Counted from the stretch's first letter, positions 33,701 through 45,872 are shown. The stretch: 64,000 nt of DNA from Colius striatus (GCF_028858725.1 NC_084790.1:5524001-5588000); one strand, 5' to 3'. The notes: generated by a model from the sequence alone, not told the origin. Made by a program: numbers and translations.

Positions 33701-36700
33701 TCAGCAGAAGACAGTGTTACCCACCTGTTTATTTTCTAGAGGACTAGATGTTGTGGACTTGCTGAGAAAGCAAACTTAACAAGTAACAGTGGTGGTGAGA
33801 TGCAGCGAGCTCTGTGGTGGGGATAAACACTATCAGCAGCTGCAGGATAGCATGGGAAGGAAAGAATCAAACAGAGGTGAACTCATCCTTTTATCAGCCG
33901 TTAATTTTCCTGTGGCATGGGCAGGTTTTCCTGGTTTTGCAAAGCTGTGTTTTCCTGGGCCATTCCTGAGCTATCTGCTCGAGTTATATTCTGTGCCTTT
34001 CAGGCAGCGAACCTTTAGTAGGGGAAGTGTCTGCCCAGGCTGGGGCCTGCAGAGCCCCATGATCTATACTGCTGAGAGATGGGGCTCAGTTCTCAAGCGT
34101 CCTGGACTTTACCCAGGTGGTGTTGACCCTCTGCTTCATCCAGATTCCTCCTGGATGTCTCAAAAACTTGACACAACCAGAGAAGCAACCCTTCTAGCCC
34201 TCTTTCTCCCCACAGCGAACAGGGAGATGAGCTACCTTCCTGCTCTCCTACCTGCCTCTTCCTGTGGTGAGAGGTGACTTTTGGTGGCTTACTGGTGCCG
34301 GTGACAGGGCCAAGTGGAACAGCACCAGCCCTTCTCCACATGCTTGGTGTTTCACTGAGGCCTCTACACGCTGACAGTTCTGCTTTGGGAACAGCCTTAA
34401 CTGGGCATGACTTACACTTGGGAGAATGCAGTTGTGACTGGGACTCTTTCTCCTCCCTCAAGGGAGAACAGGCCCTTCCCCAGGAGGAAAACAAGCCAAA
34501 GGTGAGAAGAGAAACTGAAGCATGGACACGGTGCTGACACCTTGCTGACCAAGCCTGCAACCCAACCATTTGACTCTCAGATTAATGCTTTATCTTCGAG
34601 GTATCTGGCTATGTCCTGCAGGAATCACGATCCTCTCAAGCAATGGGAAAGGAAGCAAAAAGAAAACAAAGGGGTTTTCCTGCTAGCTCTTGTCACAGGA
34701 AGCCCTGCACTGTCTAAGGGAGTCACCACAAGTAAGTGCGGAGGCACTGGGCTTTGAGACTACACAGAGCAAAGGAGACGTTCAAGCAGAGGAAATTCCT
34801 GTTGCCAATCTCCCTTCTTAACTAGGTCAGTGTGAGGCCACAAAGATGAACTCCAAAGAATACAGTAGCAGAGCTAACACTCATCAGCATCTCCTTGTGC
34901 CCAAGTTTAGACCTTTGGAGCAGCAGATTAGAGGTGGAGTTGACATCAGTGAACACCTGAGAAGAAGAACTGCAGACTGAGGATACCCACAGGAGTACCA
35001 GTAGCTTTATCTGTGGATACACACAGCTCTCCCTGACAAGTATTTCAGTGAAGCAGTGCAGGCACCTGGGTGCTGAGGGGCAGCTCTTCAGGAACCCAGC
35101 ATAGCCAGCTGGTTTCTGTGTGGGTATACAGGCTTGGTGCATTAAGGGCTTGAACTCAGCCTGGGAAGGGCAGCAAAAATAAAAAATTCTCTTTGGGTAG
35201 CCTTGGTTTTGTGCCTCTTTAAAAATAAGGTAAAATACAGATTCTAAGATACAGCAGTTGGACAAGAACGGGATGAGAGTGAGGGAAACACGGAATTGGA
35301 CTTTTTAGTGTCTGTTTGATCAGCTCTGGTGTTATGCTGTAATTTCAGGTGGTCTCCCCAGCAGATTGTCTACACGAGGCAAGTTTTAAAATGTGTGCCA
35401 GGGTAAAGGCTAAATGGAAGTATCAGCATAACAGGCTGATAGAGACATTTCTGTTCCTGCATTAAAGAACACCTCTGCTCAGGTCAGCATCAGCCGCTAC
35501 CAAAGCAGTGCAAGGAGAATCCACGTACCTTAGCTGATGAGGAACAACCAAGTTTAAATAGAGTCCTTTTTGTCCCCTGTAAGTCAGGACTTGCTGGACT
35601 GAAGTCAGCTCAGTTCTGCTGATGGAAAACAGGCATATGAGGAACGTCTCAGCCCCCAGTGCTGCCTAGTGCCAGGCAAGGAATAATTAAACCAAATTTG
35701 GCCCTAAGAATTTCTCCCTCTCTCTCAGCCAAGCTGGGCTCTGGCTTGGCTTAGGACATTATTTCCCACCTGTTTCCTCAAATGCTTTCTCCTACCGCAC
35801 ACTGTGCCGCATCCTCTGTGTTCCAAGACAGGCATTTTCTGTTCCATCTACTTAGACGTAAACAGCACGAAGGAAGCAATAAGGAAACTCCTCCCTATCC
35901 CTTGCTTTAACCACTTCAGACATGCTGCCAGCTTGCTGCAGGGTACAAATTATCACAAACACAGGGAGCTCCTTACCTGGAGAGGCTTTGGCTGTGGCAC
36001 ATCAGTGACTGTCAGGGAGCAGATGCCCATTTCAAGGGAGCAGCCGTGCTGCAAATCCCAGCTGCTTCAAGTACTTGTCCATGTGATTGCTTTCAGCCTC
36101 TTCACAGACTGGGTGTGCTGGTTATCTATTAAATAGGGAGAGAGAGCACGCGCGAGAGAGGGTGAACACAGAGGAAATCAGGCAGTTTCCTGTTTGTTTA
36201 TCATGAACAAAAGCTTGTTGGTCTGGTTTGAATGTTGCTAGCGGGCTGGCCCAGTTGCTGCGGCTGGTGCAGAGCTGAGCTCTTCCATGGGCATGAAAGG
36301 AAGAAGTAGTCTCCCAGGAAGGAAAAAAGCCAAACCCAAACCTCTCTGGAGGCTTGCATCCAAGGCAAGGTGGTGAGCAGGGAGATTTCATCTTGGTTTG
36401 TAGGGCTCTGATGTGTGAAGGTGGCAACCAACTGCTGCTTTGTGGTCTGAAGTAGGGGATGCATTCTGGCAGCAGGCCTCCTCAGACAGGGCCCCTTAGT
36501 TGCTCCAGCAGGTCTAGTGTTGCCCATTAATAGCAGACTTTGTCTAAAACCTGGTCCCCATAGCTTAGGTTTTGGGCTGTACTCAGAGAAACACAAGTTA
36601 TGAGTTTGTGCTGCCAGTACTCTAATCTCTCTGGAGCCATGTAACTACAGGGCTTCAAATTAAAAAACTGCCAAGCTTCTACTAACACTGGGCTCTTTAG

Positions 36701-37250
36701 GATGGATTCATCTACAGTAACATGGATTCATCGTACTAATGGTCTGGACTTGAGGACTCAATGCTGTTTTCTAACATCAGGCTAAACCACCTTGCACCTC
36801 TGAAGTCATGCCTAGACATTTCTGTTGTTCCTGTTCACCTTGAGTTAGTAATAAACTAGAGACAGCCTTTGGCAGGTGGGAAAGGAGGAATGCTCAAAGG
36901 GCTGCAAGGAGACAGGCTGCAAAGCCAACCCACCCTGGGACCGGGGTTAGAAAGAATAGAATAGAATCGAATCATTACGGTTGGAGAGACAGGCGTTTTC
37001 ACCTCGCATTGTAACACCTTAGGCTAGAGGAGTGAAGAGCTGGAGCTGCTCATCAGCGTGAAATAGGCATCACAGGTTTCCCAGGGCATCTCGGCAGTGA
37101 GACAACGCTTGTCACTGCCTGCCCGGGTTATACTCCTGCCTGTCAGGCTACTCTCCTGCCAGCTTGTGCTTCCTCCTCCTCACCTCGAGACTCTGCTGCT
37201 GCGTTTGCTCGCGTCCTCTGGCCGGGGCAGGGTGCCGGCCGAGGCCGAGT
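30701..37250. other. Intergenic region between ZNF652 and PHB1, left part
   Basis: No coding region with recognisable identity. Moderate GC content and many short meaningless open frames. It could hold exons of a divergent transcript starting at the CpG island, but none can be defined from sequence. A degraded CR1 tail lies at about 36951-36987 and a GC-rich patch begins at about 37090. Confidence 0.6.
36951..36987 (-). mobile_element. Possible CR1 3'-tail remnant
   Basis: GAATAGAATAGAATCG followed by a segment ending in GGTTGGAGAGAC resembles the reverse complement of the short repeated tail and end of a CR1 element. It is too short for a firm call. Confidence 0.35.
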
Positions 37251-37256
37251 CCCCCG

Positions 37257-37295
37257 TACTGGGCTGGAGAAGACACACATTTCTGTAGGCAACCC
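37257..37295 (+). repeat. 39-bp perfect inverted repeat, left arm
   Basis: This segment, starting TACTGGGCTGG and ending GGCAACCC, is exactly the reverse complement of 37660-37698. The spacer between the arms is 364 bp. It is not part of a transposon that I recognise. Confidence 0.95.
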
Positions 37296-37330
37296 TTTGT
37301 CCCCCGTATCGATCCCCGGCAGCGAGAGCT

Positions 37331-37345
37331 GCTGCCATCTGGTGG
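37331..37345 (-). promoter_or_regulatory. CTCF-like core motif in a CpG-rich patch
   Basis: The minus strand reads CCACCAGATGGCAGC, which agrees with the CTCF core CCASYAGRKGGC. It lies in a CpG-rich patch (about 37090-37500) between the two genes, a common setting for a domain boundary. Binding is inferred, not shown. Confidence 0.55.
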
Positions 37346-37659
37346 GACGGCAGCGAGGTTGCGGCCGCGACCGTTGCTGCTTCTCGCCTGGCGTTCATCT
37401 CGCCTGCTGAAAAAGGGGACCTTTTTGCAAAACCTTCCCGGCTGACATCTGTCACAGCAGCAAGGCCGCAGCCTCCATTGCTCACCGTCAAAACACCCGC
37501 AGCGCCAAGACTTTGGTGCTAAGCGTAACAATGTTGGAAAATTGGTTCGTGAGAACCTGATGTGATACTGGTGTGAGTCCTGGGGAGAGCCTGGAAGAAC
37601 AGTATTTCATTCTGACTAGTGAACACACAGACAGGGTAAATTCTTGGGCCATTTTAGCT

Positions 37660-37698
37660 GGGTTGCCTACAGAAATGTGTGTCTTCTCCAGCCCAGTA
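37660..37698 (-). repeat. 39-bp perfect inverted repeat, right arm
   Basis: The partner of 37257-37295, starting GGGTTGCC and ending CCCAGTA. It ends 17 bp before the CR1 element at 37716. Confidence 0.95.
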
Positions 37699-37715
37699 GG
37701 GAAACACTGGCTTTA

Positions 37716-38163
37716 TCACAGAATCTCAAGGGTTGGAAGGGACCTCAAGAGATCATCTAGTGCAACTCCCCCACCAGAGCAGAACCACCTAGAGTAGGTC
37801 ACACAGGAATTCATCCAGGTGGGTTTTCAATGTCCCCAGAGAAGGAGACTCCACAACCCATTTGGGCAGCCTGTTCCAGTGCTCCCTCACCTGAAGAGGG
37901 AATAAATTCTTCCTTGTATTTCTTTGGAACCCCTTATGTTCCAGCTTGTACCTGCTGCCCCTTGTCCTATCATTGGACATCATTGAGAAGAGCCTGGCTC
38001 CATCCTCCTGACACCCACCCTTTATGTATTTGTAAACAGTAATGAGATCACCCCTCAGTCTCCTCCAAGACAAAGAGCCCCAGCTCCCTCAGCCTTTCAT
38101 CATAAGGGAGATGTTCCACTCCATCATCTTTGTGACCTTGCAGTGAACTCTCTCCAGCAGCTG
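37716..38163 (-). mobile_element. CR1 LINE 3' fragment
   Basis: A minus-strand CR1 whose open stretch at 37789-38073 codes the last 94 residues of the CR1 reverse transcriptase protein, including the typical ending of residues around [15 protein letters not shown] and the C-terminal FLCDLL. The 3' UTR with GGTTGGAAGGGACCTC follows and the element ends at about 37716. It is truncated at the 5' end near 38163. The frame is still open, so it is a moderately young copy. Confidence 0.93.
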
Positions 38164-40450
38164 CAAATAGGTGGCAAAATGAAGAAAAACTGACCACAGA
38201 AAACATTTTTCTCCCAAAAGCAAAGTTCTGTCATGTCTGCAGTAAGCAGGAGAAAGCCCACAGAACAGAGAACTGGTATAACTGCCCAGCACTGGAAATT
38301 CTTCAGTCAGGATTGTGCCATGCATTTTGGACTGGGAATCCAGAGCAGGGGCCCACTGGCTTTTCTGTTCACAGGAGCAAACCTCAGGTTTCTTCATCTT
38401 CCTCAATGCAGCATCATCCATCTGCCTTCTACCTGTGATCACAGCTTTCCTTGGGCTGAAGCATCTTACACAAAAGATGCGACATGTGGTGGTCAGGGAG
38501 CACTGTCACAGACAGCGGTCGCTTCTCCAGGCTTGGTCAGAAGACAGACCCTCTCTTGCTCTAAGGAGGAGGTGAAAGGGGAAGATCTGCCATTTTTTGA
38601 GAACTTCCAGCACCTTTGTACACAAGTTGCAAGGGTGATCAGCCTTTGCGATAGCTCTGCCTGGCAGCTGGGACCCAGCCCCTCTTAGGCCAGCAGAGCA
38701 GCAGGTAACCAGGATTTACACAGGGACTCGAGGGCAGACCAGGGAGCCTGCACAGCAAAACTCCCTTTTGCCCTCAGTACAAAACCACATGCCATGACCC
38801 TTTCTCCTGTTTCTCCACTCTGCTTTCGTGAGCAGTTTTTGTTACTTGGATTGTTAAGAGCAACGAGGTTAGAAACACCAGAGAGGGTGGGGATGCCGTT
38901 TATTGGTGTAGTGAGGCAGCCTGCCTTTGTGTTACCCAAGCCGCAAGCTCTTTCTGTTGCCCTGACAAGTAATGCTCTGAGAGTGAGCATGCACACCCTG
39001 CTAATGCCTCCCAGTGCTGTGAGGGAAAGGATAGTCTCCAGGGAAGCCATGTTCAGCCTTTGACTCTCTTCAGTCCAGCCTTGGCCAGGAATGCCAGGCA
39101 GGCCAGTTCCTGACTACATGAATCTTGACTCTGTTTTGTTCTTAAATCAAGGAGTCGACTAGCACCCAAGTTTGGCAGAGGATGCAGGGCTCCCTCACTG
39201 CTGCACAGCTCAGAGCAGCAAGCAGGTGGCTGTTTCCTCAGTATCCCTCTGCAGCCCACACAAAACCAGGTCCTGATTTTAGGGTCACCATTTCCATCTG
39301 GAGTCAGATAGCTCGACGGTCCATGTGATCTACAAGGCTGAGGAACAGCTATAAACACAATATAAATGAGGGGTTCAGCTAGCACACACCAAGACAGCTA
39401 CAGGTTCAAGAGCAGCTTTGAAGTCTGATGAGTTCGTGGCAGCTTTAGGCATTAAGTGAGGCAGAGCAAGGGTAAAAGAGCAGTTAACAGCCAGGGAACA
39501 TTTGTAAAAAGAATTACACCCAAAAGCAAAGGAAATGGTGATTAATGACACCCAGGGGGCCACTGTTAGAGCCTCAGACACCTCCTCCAGAGAGGCTAAC
39601 AGCAAAAGCAGCAGGAAACACTCCACTGAAAACAGAACTGCAGGGAGAGGTAATGCAGAGCCACAGAAGCTGAGAAGGGTTTTCAGACACACTGTTTTGA
39701 GCGCAACACCTGGTGCATGAAACTAACTGAGAGAAATGCAGGAAACGATAAGGGGGCTTTAAAAAAGAGTCTTGGGAGAACGGTGGATGCTTCCTTAGAA
39801 GTGTCTGAAGCAGTAAACCAGAAGAATAAAGAATGAGAGCACTGGAAAGAGGTCTGGAAGTTATTTGAGTTATGGACCTGACTGCTTAGCTGCTTAAAAT
39901 ATTTTGTAAGCTCAGGCACCTCATTACTGCAAGAGCATACTCTGCCCAGCAGAAAAAGCATGAGAGTCTTTCCATTTGGCCAGAGGCAAGGGCAGCAACC
40001 CAAAGTGGCTGTAGGATGATGAAAAGAGCCCTTCATTCACAGCAGCTTTCCCCAGGGCTCAACATCCTCAGGGCAGTGATGACACCCACAGCAGCTTTCC
40101 CCAGGGCTCAACATCCTCAGGGCAGTGATGACACCCACCTAAGACTGCACTGCTCAGGGATAACAAACATCACATGAGCAACCTATTTGCAGGACAGAGT
40201 AATGCCTTTCTGACACTGTAGGCTGTACCTGGTACAATCCACCCATTTTCTAATGGGACAGTGATGCATCAAAAAAGCACTCTGGAAAATACATGTCCAT
40301 GCAGCAAGCAACCAACCTGAACTGCACATGGAAAGCAGTCAAAAGCCCTGGCAGTAACCTCCGGATACTCTGAGCCTAACCTTCTTGCAGGAATTCAGTC
40401 TAAGGATCACGCTTGAAGCTTGAAATTGTCAGGAGCAAGACCTATTTGCC
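38164..40450. other. Intergenic region downstream of PHB1
   Basis: Apart from the 49-bp tandem duplication, nothing recognisable. The short open frames on both strands have no domain or splice-site support. Confidence 0.6.
40038..40138. repeat. 49-bp tandem duplication
   Basis: Two identical consecutive copies of a 49-bp unit, beginning CACAGCAGCTTTCC and spaced exactly 49 bp apart, followed by a few bases of a third. It looks like a recent local duplication or slippage event. It lies just beyond the likely 3' end of PHB1. Confidence 0.95.
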
Positions 40451-40581
40451 TATGCTTGAGTGACTTTTATCCAAATAATCTAACACAAACATGAGGTGTT
40501 TTGCTCCACTCAGTGGAACCTTCATTCTTCTGAGATACCAAAAAACCACCAACCCACACTGCTACACTTGGAACTGTGACA

Positions 40582-40587
40582 TTTATT
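40582..40587 (-). terminator. PHB1 distal poly(A) signal
   Basis: AATAAA on the minus strand, about 950 nt past the stop codon, fitting the usual PHB 3' UTR length. Confidence 0.55.
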
Positions 40588-41394
40588 GAAGGCTGGTTAT
40601 ACAATCTCAAACCCATCACATCCTCCTCACAATTCAGATTCCCTACATAAGAGCATTGATGTAACAGAGAATTCTGCCCACTCCGACCACCTGAGCCACA
40701 GAGCACCAAGTTACCCCTCTTTGTTCCAGGTGCTGTTTGCAATAGGCAAACTCCCGCTTTTACCAACCTTGGTGAAAGAACTGTTGCTGCACAACAGGGT
40801 GAGTGGCAACAAACAGATCAGCGTGTTAGTGACAGGGGTAAGAAGTGGAGATGTCCCATTTCCAGCATGCATGGTAAGTATTTCCTGCAGAGGATGTATC
40901 TTCTCTCTGCCTGAAATCCATCTACTTCATAAAGTGAATTGCTGCTATTCTCACCCCCAACCACAACCCACTCAACCTCTGCCTCCAGCAAGCAGTGCTG
41001 TGGTTCACACAGGCACAGCAGAGCCACTGCCCTAACAGCAGAGATGTCCTCCTACTCTCCGCTGACACCTGAGAACAGACTGGCTCAACTGAAGAGCAAG
41101 TCCTGAGTGTTCCTGTTCTCTAGTTCAGGACCAGCAAGTCTGTAATGACTCTGGCTCAGCAAGCCTAAAGGCACTGAAGCATGACCGTGAAACCTGACTG
41201 ACAGAGCACTCGTGTGGCCAGGGAGTCACCTGTGCTCCGTGTTTGTCCCAGGAGTGACCAGATGAGAACTCTGCTCCTATTGCTCAAACTGCCTGGAAAG
41301 GGGCAATTCTCAACGCTAGCTTAATGGCCAGAGGAGCCTCTGCTCTGACCATACATGGGAGGGATATGCAGGTCTGTTGTCAAGAGTGTTCAGT

Positions 41395-41400
41395 TTTATT
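41395..41400 (-). terminator. PHB1 proximal poly(A) signal
   Basis: AATAAA on the minus strand, 137 nt past the stop codon. Confidence 0.5.
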
Positions 41401-41536
41401 TTGATTAAGAATTTGAAATAGGTCGAATTTTAATATCCTCAGCTTTTACCAATGAAGAAAATTGCAAAGATTCTTTTGGAAAGGGCTGATCTGGCAGGTA
41501 GAGGTGCCCAGACTAGCTATGGCTGCGGAGCTGGGT

Positions 41537-41749
41537 TCACTGTGGCAGCTGGAGGAGCACAGACTGTCCAGAGGGCAGGTAGGTGATATTGCGGGACCTT
41601 GAGAGCTGGTACGCGATGTCTTCAGCTGCCTCCAGCTTGCGCAGCTCAATCAAGCCATCGCCTGCAGTGGCCAGTGAGTTGGCAATCAGCTCGGCTGCTT
41701 TTGAGTCTCCCTCAGCAGAGATCACAGCTGCTTTCTTCTGCTGCTCAGC
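41537..41749 (-). CDS. PHB1: PHB1 last coding exon
   Basis: The acceptor TTCTAG precedes 41749 and the TGA stop is at 41537-41539. It codes the last 70 residues: the coiled-coil end, the conserved helix with [11 protein letters not shown], and the C-terminal tail ending LLQLPQ. Confidence 0.97.
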   Translation of the reverse strand, partial: AEQQKKAAVISAEGDSKAAELIANSLATAGDGLIELRKLEAAEDIAYQLSRSRNITYLPSGQSVLLQLPQ

Positions 41750-44700
41750 CTAGAAGTAGACAAGAAGGTGAATAAGCAATGGAGAAAACAAGAGCAAAAG
41801 CGAAGGGAGATGCTATTGATGTGTTTAAAATACAAATTCTCACTTCACCACTCCACCATTATTTTCCCCAGCAGGACAGCTAAGATAGAGGGTCATTTTA
41901 TTTTAAAGCTGTATTCTCCTGGACTCTTTTTCTGCCTACTGTGGAAAAGAAGGTTGAAAAAGTAATCTTTAAACTGCTTTTTCAGTCTTAACCACATGAA
42001 ACATTAACCCACCTAAAGGCACTCCTGGTGGAAAATTGTCTATGAAAGATTCAGGAACTTCACTGGAGTTAAAAACAGGTCAGGTAAACACTTCTGCTGT
42101 TTAATCATCTTGTCTGATTACATCCATCTTACTGCATGCACTGGTTTAGCTCTGGGTGTAGTTGCAGGTTCTCAGTGTCTCAAAAGGTGTGTGTTCTCAG
42201 TTGTACCAGGGTACACAGAATTGTTTCTGTGGATGTTCACTGAGGTCTTGGGTTGATCTGAGATCATGTGGTCTCACATGCAGCCAGTAACACTCATAAG
42301 ACACAGGTCCCTACGCCCCCCTCAGTATCAAACACCACGGAGAGCTTCAGTCACCCTCTCAAAATTCACAAACAGCAGGATAGGGTTGCAAATCTCAACA
42401 CTGAACCCCATTTCTAACTGATACTTCCTTCTGAGTGCAGTTCCCTCCCTCCTCCATGCAGACATTTCTGTTCAGCAATCCAGGAAAACTATGACATGGT
42501 ACTAGGAGAAAAAAAGACCCCAAAACCCAACAAAACCAACCTTAGGCTTTTTCTATCCAACAGTTGTGTACCAGAGCTGAGAACTGTACCAGCATTATGA
42601 CCCTAAGTGACTTTGTCATTCAACCTGCCCGGTCTCCTGGGCAGGTGAGTGAGATGTTCACTGCAAGCTAGAGTGAGAAAGGGAGTCCAACAGCCATTTC
42701 CAAGTTTCTCAGAAGGATAACGTACCTTTTCCACAATGAATCTGGCTCTCTCTGCTTCTTGCTGGGCCACTTGCTTCATTTCCACCGCCTCCGTGAACTC
42801 CTTGCCAAAGGTCAGATGGGTCTACAGGGCAGAAAGCAAGCACTGACAGTTTACAGGAGTACTGCTGCGACTCACACAGCTACCAGGGCAGGCAGCCTGC
42901 CTATACCAGTGAAACCTGAATGGAGATGGAAAGCCAGTACACCTGAAAGAACAGAAGCTGCAACAAGTGGGCCTCCCCAACCAGTTTATAACTCTTGTGG
43001 GAGACACTGCAAGCGCTGTTCCAGTCCAGCAGACCAGTAACAGTACCCTGAGAGACACAGCACGCTACCCTGCCACTACTGTTTGCTCAAACTTGCTCAC
43101 TCAGCACTCCTCTCCAAGGCAGGGAAGCCCACTGCCAAGCTAGCTAACTCCTTTCTTGCTTGCTGATGCACTGGTGTGCTCAGCCTGGGCTAAGCAGCTG
43201 CAGTGCAGGGTATGGGACAAGGGGGAAAGGTGAATTTCCTGCAGTATTGTCCTCAGCAGAAAGCACCAGAAACAGTCAAAACTCACATTTTACAGAAATG
43301 AAGTTGTCTTCCTGCAAAGACTCCCTGAATGTCCCTTTCTTCTAAGCAGGCTTTCGAGGGGAGGCCCAGAAGGGAGGGAGAGGTGTGTGTCCAGGCCAGA
43401 TATATAACACCAGAGTTTACGAGTTTATAAGCAGGTAGGAGGGAAGAGCTCCTTCCCTCCCTGAATAGCTTTCTCCTTGAATTAGAAGACTAAACAGCCA
43501 AGAGAATAATTTAATACCTCATAGAAAATCAGATGCTATGAAAAGTGTACATTTGCACTACCTCCTCATGCCCAGCACCTTCTCCCTGTGTCTCAACGTG
43601 GTTGTGGGACAGCTGCCTTCTCTAAAGCAACATGCAGCCTGAACCATCACCCACAGAAGCATCTGCTCTTCATTGTAAGGACAAAAGCCCTGCAACAGTG
43701 TAGTCTGTAGAAGAGCCAGTGTAGCAGAGCCTTCAAGGGCTCACTCAAGGTCACAGGCCAGTGACAAAACCGGAGGTAACAACTCGTAACTGCTATGTCA
43801 CATGTAACTGTAGAGAGATAAACTCAGTCCCTTTTCTTCACAGCTCTTATTTGGGCACATTCCCAAAGAGAAAAACTGAAAAGGGAGGACTCTTACCAAG
43901 GACACATCATCCAGAATGAGCCCAAAGGTTGCTGCTCTCTCCGTGAGGTCTTCGCTCACTTGCCTTGAGACCAGCTCTCTCTGAGTGATCAGTTCTCCAG
44001 CATCAAAGCGAGCCTGAAATCAGAATGGACAGAAGTGAGAAGAAAGCTCCAAAAGGTGGTAAACTCTCCAAGCTCTACCTGTCCTTGCACCCATTAAGCT
44101 CAGACTTAATCCCCTACTTGTCCCAAAGCTAGCAAATACCAAGCTCCCCAAGCATCTGAAGTCAAAGAAAGACTGAATGACTAGGAATTTAAACAGAAGC
44201 TGGAGGGGAGGTTGTCCACTTAATGTAAAAGCTGGACTACAGTTGGTTAGCAATTATTTGGCAGTCTCCTGGGGATGCTTCCAAAACCAGAGGTCTTCAG
44301 TAGGCTGAAATATAAGAATAAACAAGTGAAAATCCCAGTCTCCTGCCTGTGAGACTCCTAGAGAGCAGAACACAGGTAACAGCAGGTAACAAAAAAGCCT
44401 TTCATTCAGAGACCACCCGATGTGAAATGGGTCAGGCCAAGCAGTTAGAATGAGAAACAATAAGTATGGCTACTCTGGATGGCCCATGAGAGCCTGGGGG
44501 AAGGAAAGAGAAGCCTTATTCTGGAGCACAACATATTCCACACTCCAGTGGGTCCTTCACCCCTAAAAAGAAGAAAAGAAAGACATCCAGCAGAGCCCAG
44601 CAACTCTCACTTTGTCCTTACCACCACAGACTTGAGGATTTCAGTTGTGATTGAGGGCAGGACACGCTCATCGTAGTCCTCTCCGATACTGGTGAAGATC

Positions 44701-45834
44701 CGTGGTAACTGGGCAGTCACTGGCCTGAACAGGATCCGCAACGTGATGTTCACGTTCTGTAGATCTGTAGGAAGAGAGGCATGAGTTTACTGGCAAACCA
44801 CAGGGACAGGAGATCCTGAAGTTGTCTTCCTCCCCAGGGTAACTAAATAAAACGTAATAGGCATTCAGACTTCTTTTTGCCAGCAGAGAAGACCTGTTTT
44901 GGCTACCCCTTTTATCTTGGGATCCAAACCCTTAGCTTGTTTGTAATGCAGGGAACTACTTGCCCTAATGTAAAAGCGGGGACTTTTGTTTAAAGGGATG
45001 ACTCACAGGACTGAATGAAGGGTCTTTTCACCCATTTTGTAACTACAAACCCAGATCAAACCACTCCTGACTGTGCCAAACCGCACTTGGAAGTGGGATC
45101 TCCACAGCCAGAAGAAAAAAAACCCAAACAAATCATCAGAACATCTGGTTCTTTCAGAGTTGCTAGGTCCAAACACTCACCTTTGCTGCCAGTGATCACA
45201 GGAATGTTACGGGGGCGAGAGCGGCAGTCGAAAATGATGGGCTTCTGCACCCAGGGGATGAGGAAGTGGGTACCTTCTCCTACCACTACGTCCTGGACAC
45301 CACGGAATCGGTCAAAGATGACAGCTCTGTGGCCTGCGTCAACTACAGAAGCAAATAGCATGTCGATGACAGTTTCACCATTGCACTCCCTTGTACCTGC
45401 ACACCACCAAAGCCTTCTCCATGGCAACAGTCTGTTGGGGATAGACGCTTTGCTACAGGAGACTCGTGGAACTAGTTAAGAGCTTTGGGAGGCACAAAGC
45501 AATGGGAAAATGCAGCTCTGACTCCAGGGCTCACTTTGCTCACCAGGGCAGCAGCTAATTGGCACCCTTCTAGAGAATGGACTTGCAGTCCTCTTGCTTG
45601 TGCAATGTATGAGGTATAGAGCAATCCAGCAAGGCCTCATGCCATTAGCGGTAAAAGCAGAGGGCAGCCAAAATACTGACAACAACAAAACCCAACAAAA
45701 TAGAAGATACGAAGTGAACTGGAAGCAGTCAGCTTTGCACACTCACCATTGTAAAGAGCAGAATTAACAACTCCACCTGCAACTGCCAACCCCAGGCCAA
45801 GCTTCCCAAGGCTTTCAAACACTTTTGCAGCCAT
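41537..45834 (-). CDS. PHB1: PHB1, prohibitin 1 (spliced, 6 coding exons)
   Basis: Joined coding exons, in transcript order: 45834-45747, 45342-45181, 44764-44622, 44013-43897, 42821-42726, 41749-41537. They give 819 nt and exactly 272 residues, the family length. All junctions are GT/AG with matching phases. Features: a hydrophobic N-terminal anchor (about residues 2-24, rich in Gly and Ala), the SPFH/PHB domain (about 26-187), a Glu/Ala/Arg-rich coiled-coil (about 175-215), and the conserved C-terminus with the T258-Y259 pair. Known role: with PHB2 it builds ring assemblies in the mitochondrial inner membrane that stabilise new membrane proteins, m-AAA protease and cristae; nuclear roles are also reported. 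ZNF652 lies downstream on the same strand and an endogenous retrovirus lies upstream. No break or lost residue was seen. Confidence 0.99.
42726..42821 (-). CDS. PHB1: PHB1 coding exon 5
   Basis: The acceptor CCTGTAG precedes 42821 and the donor GTACGT follows 42726; the exon is 96 nt and codes 32 residues. It covers the end of the PHB domain and the start of the coiled-coil. Confidence 0.96.
43897..44013 (-). CDS. PHB1: PHB1 coding exon 4
   Basis: The acceptor ATTTCAG precedes 44013 and the donor GTAAGA follows 43897; the exon is 117 nt, phase 0 at both ends. It codes the [13 protein letters not shown] and [13 protein letters not shown] segments of the PHB domain. Confidence 0.96.
44622..44764 (-). 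CDS. PHB1: PHB1 coding exon 3
   Basis: The acceptor CCTACAG precedes 44764 and the donor GTAAGG follows 44622; the exon is 143 nt and returns to phase 0. It codes the central PHB domain, with the LRILFRPV and [11 protein letters not shown] segments. Confidence 0.96.
45181..45342 (-). CDS. PHB1: PHB1 coding exon 2
   Basis: The acceptor TCTGTAG precedes 45342 and the donor GTGAGT follows 45181; the exon is 162 nt. It codes the start of the PHB domain, including the DRFRGVQ and [10 protein letters not shown] stretches. The apparent open frame past the donor is intron. Confidence 0.97.
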
Positions 45835-45872
45835 TTCACACGTCCAGTTCCAGCTCCTTTAAAAAGTCCCTC
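45747..45872 (-). CDS. PHB1: PHB1 exon with start codon (residues 1-29)
   Basis: The acceptor TTTTTGCAG precedes 45872 and the ATG is at 45834, so 38 nt are 5' UTR. The donor GTGAGT follows 45747, leaving phase 1. The exon codes the N-terminal membrane anchor. Confidence 0.96.

Larger units (their letters stand above)
40450..41536 (-). other. PHB1: PHB1 3' UTR
   Basis: Noncoding sequence after the PHB1 stop. Two minus-strand AATAAA signals are present: one near, at 41395-41400, and one far, at 40582-40587. The far one would give a 3' UTR of roughly 0.95 kb, close to the human length; the near one about 0.15 kb. Which is used cannot be told from sequence. Confidence 0.6.

Noticed and set aside
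37148-37531. 127-residue minus-strand frame in the CpG-rich patch
   Set aside because: Cys- and Arg-rich with no known domain; explained by high GC and overlapping a frame on the other strand.
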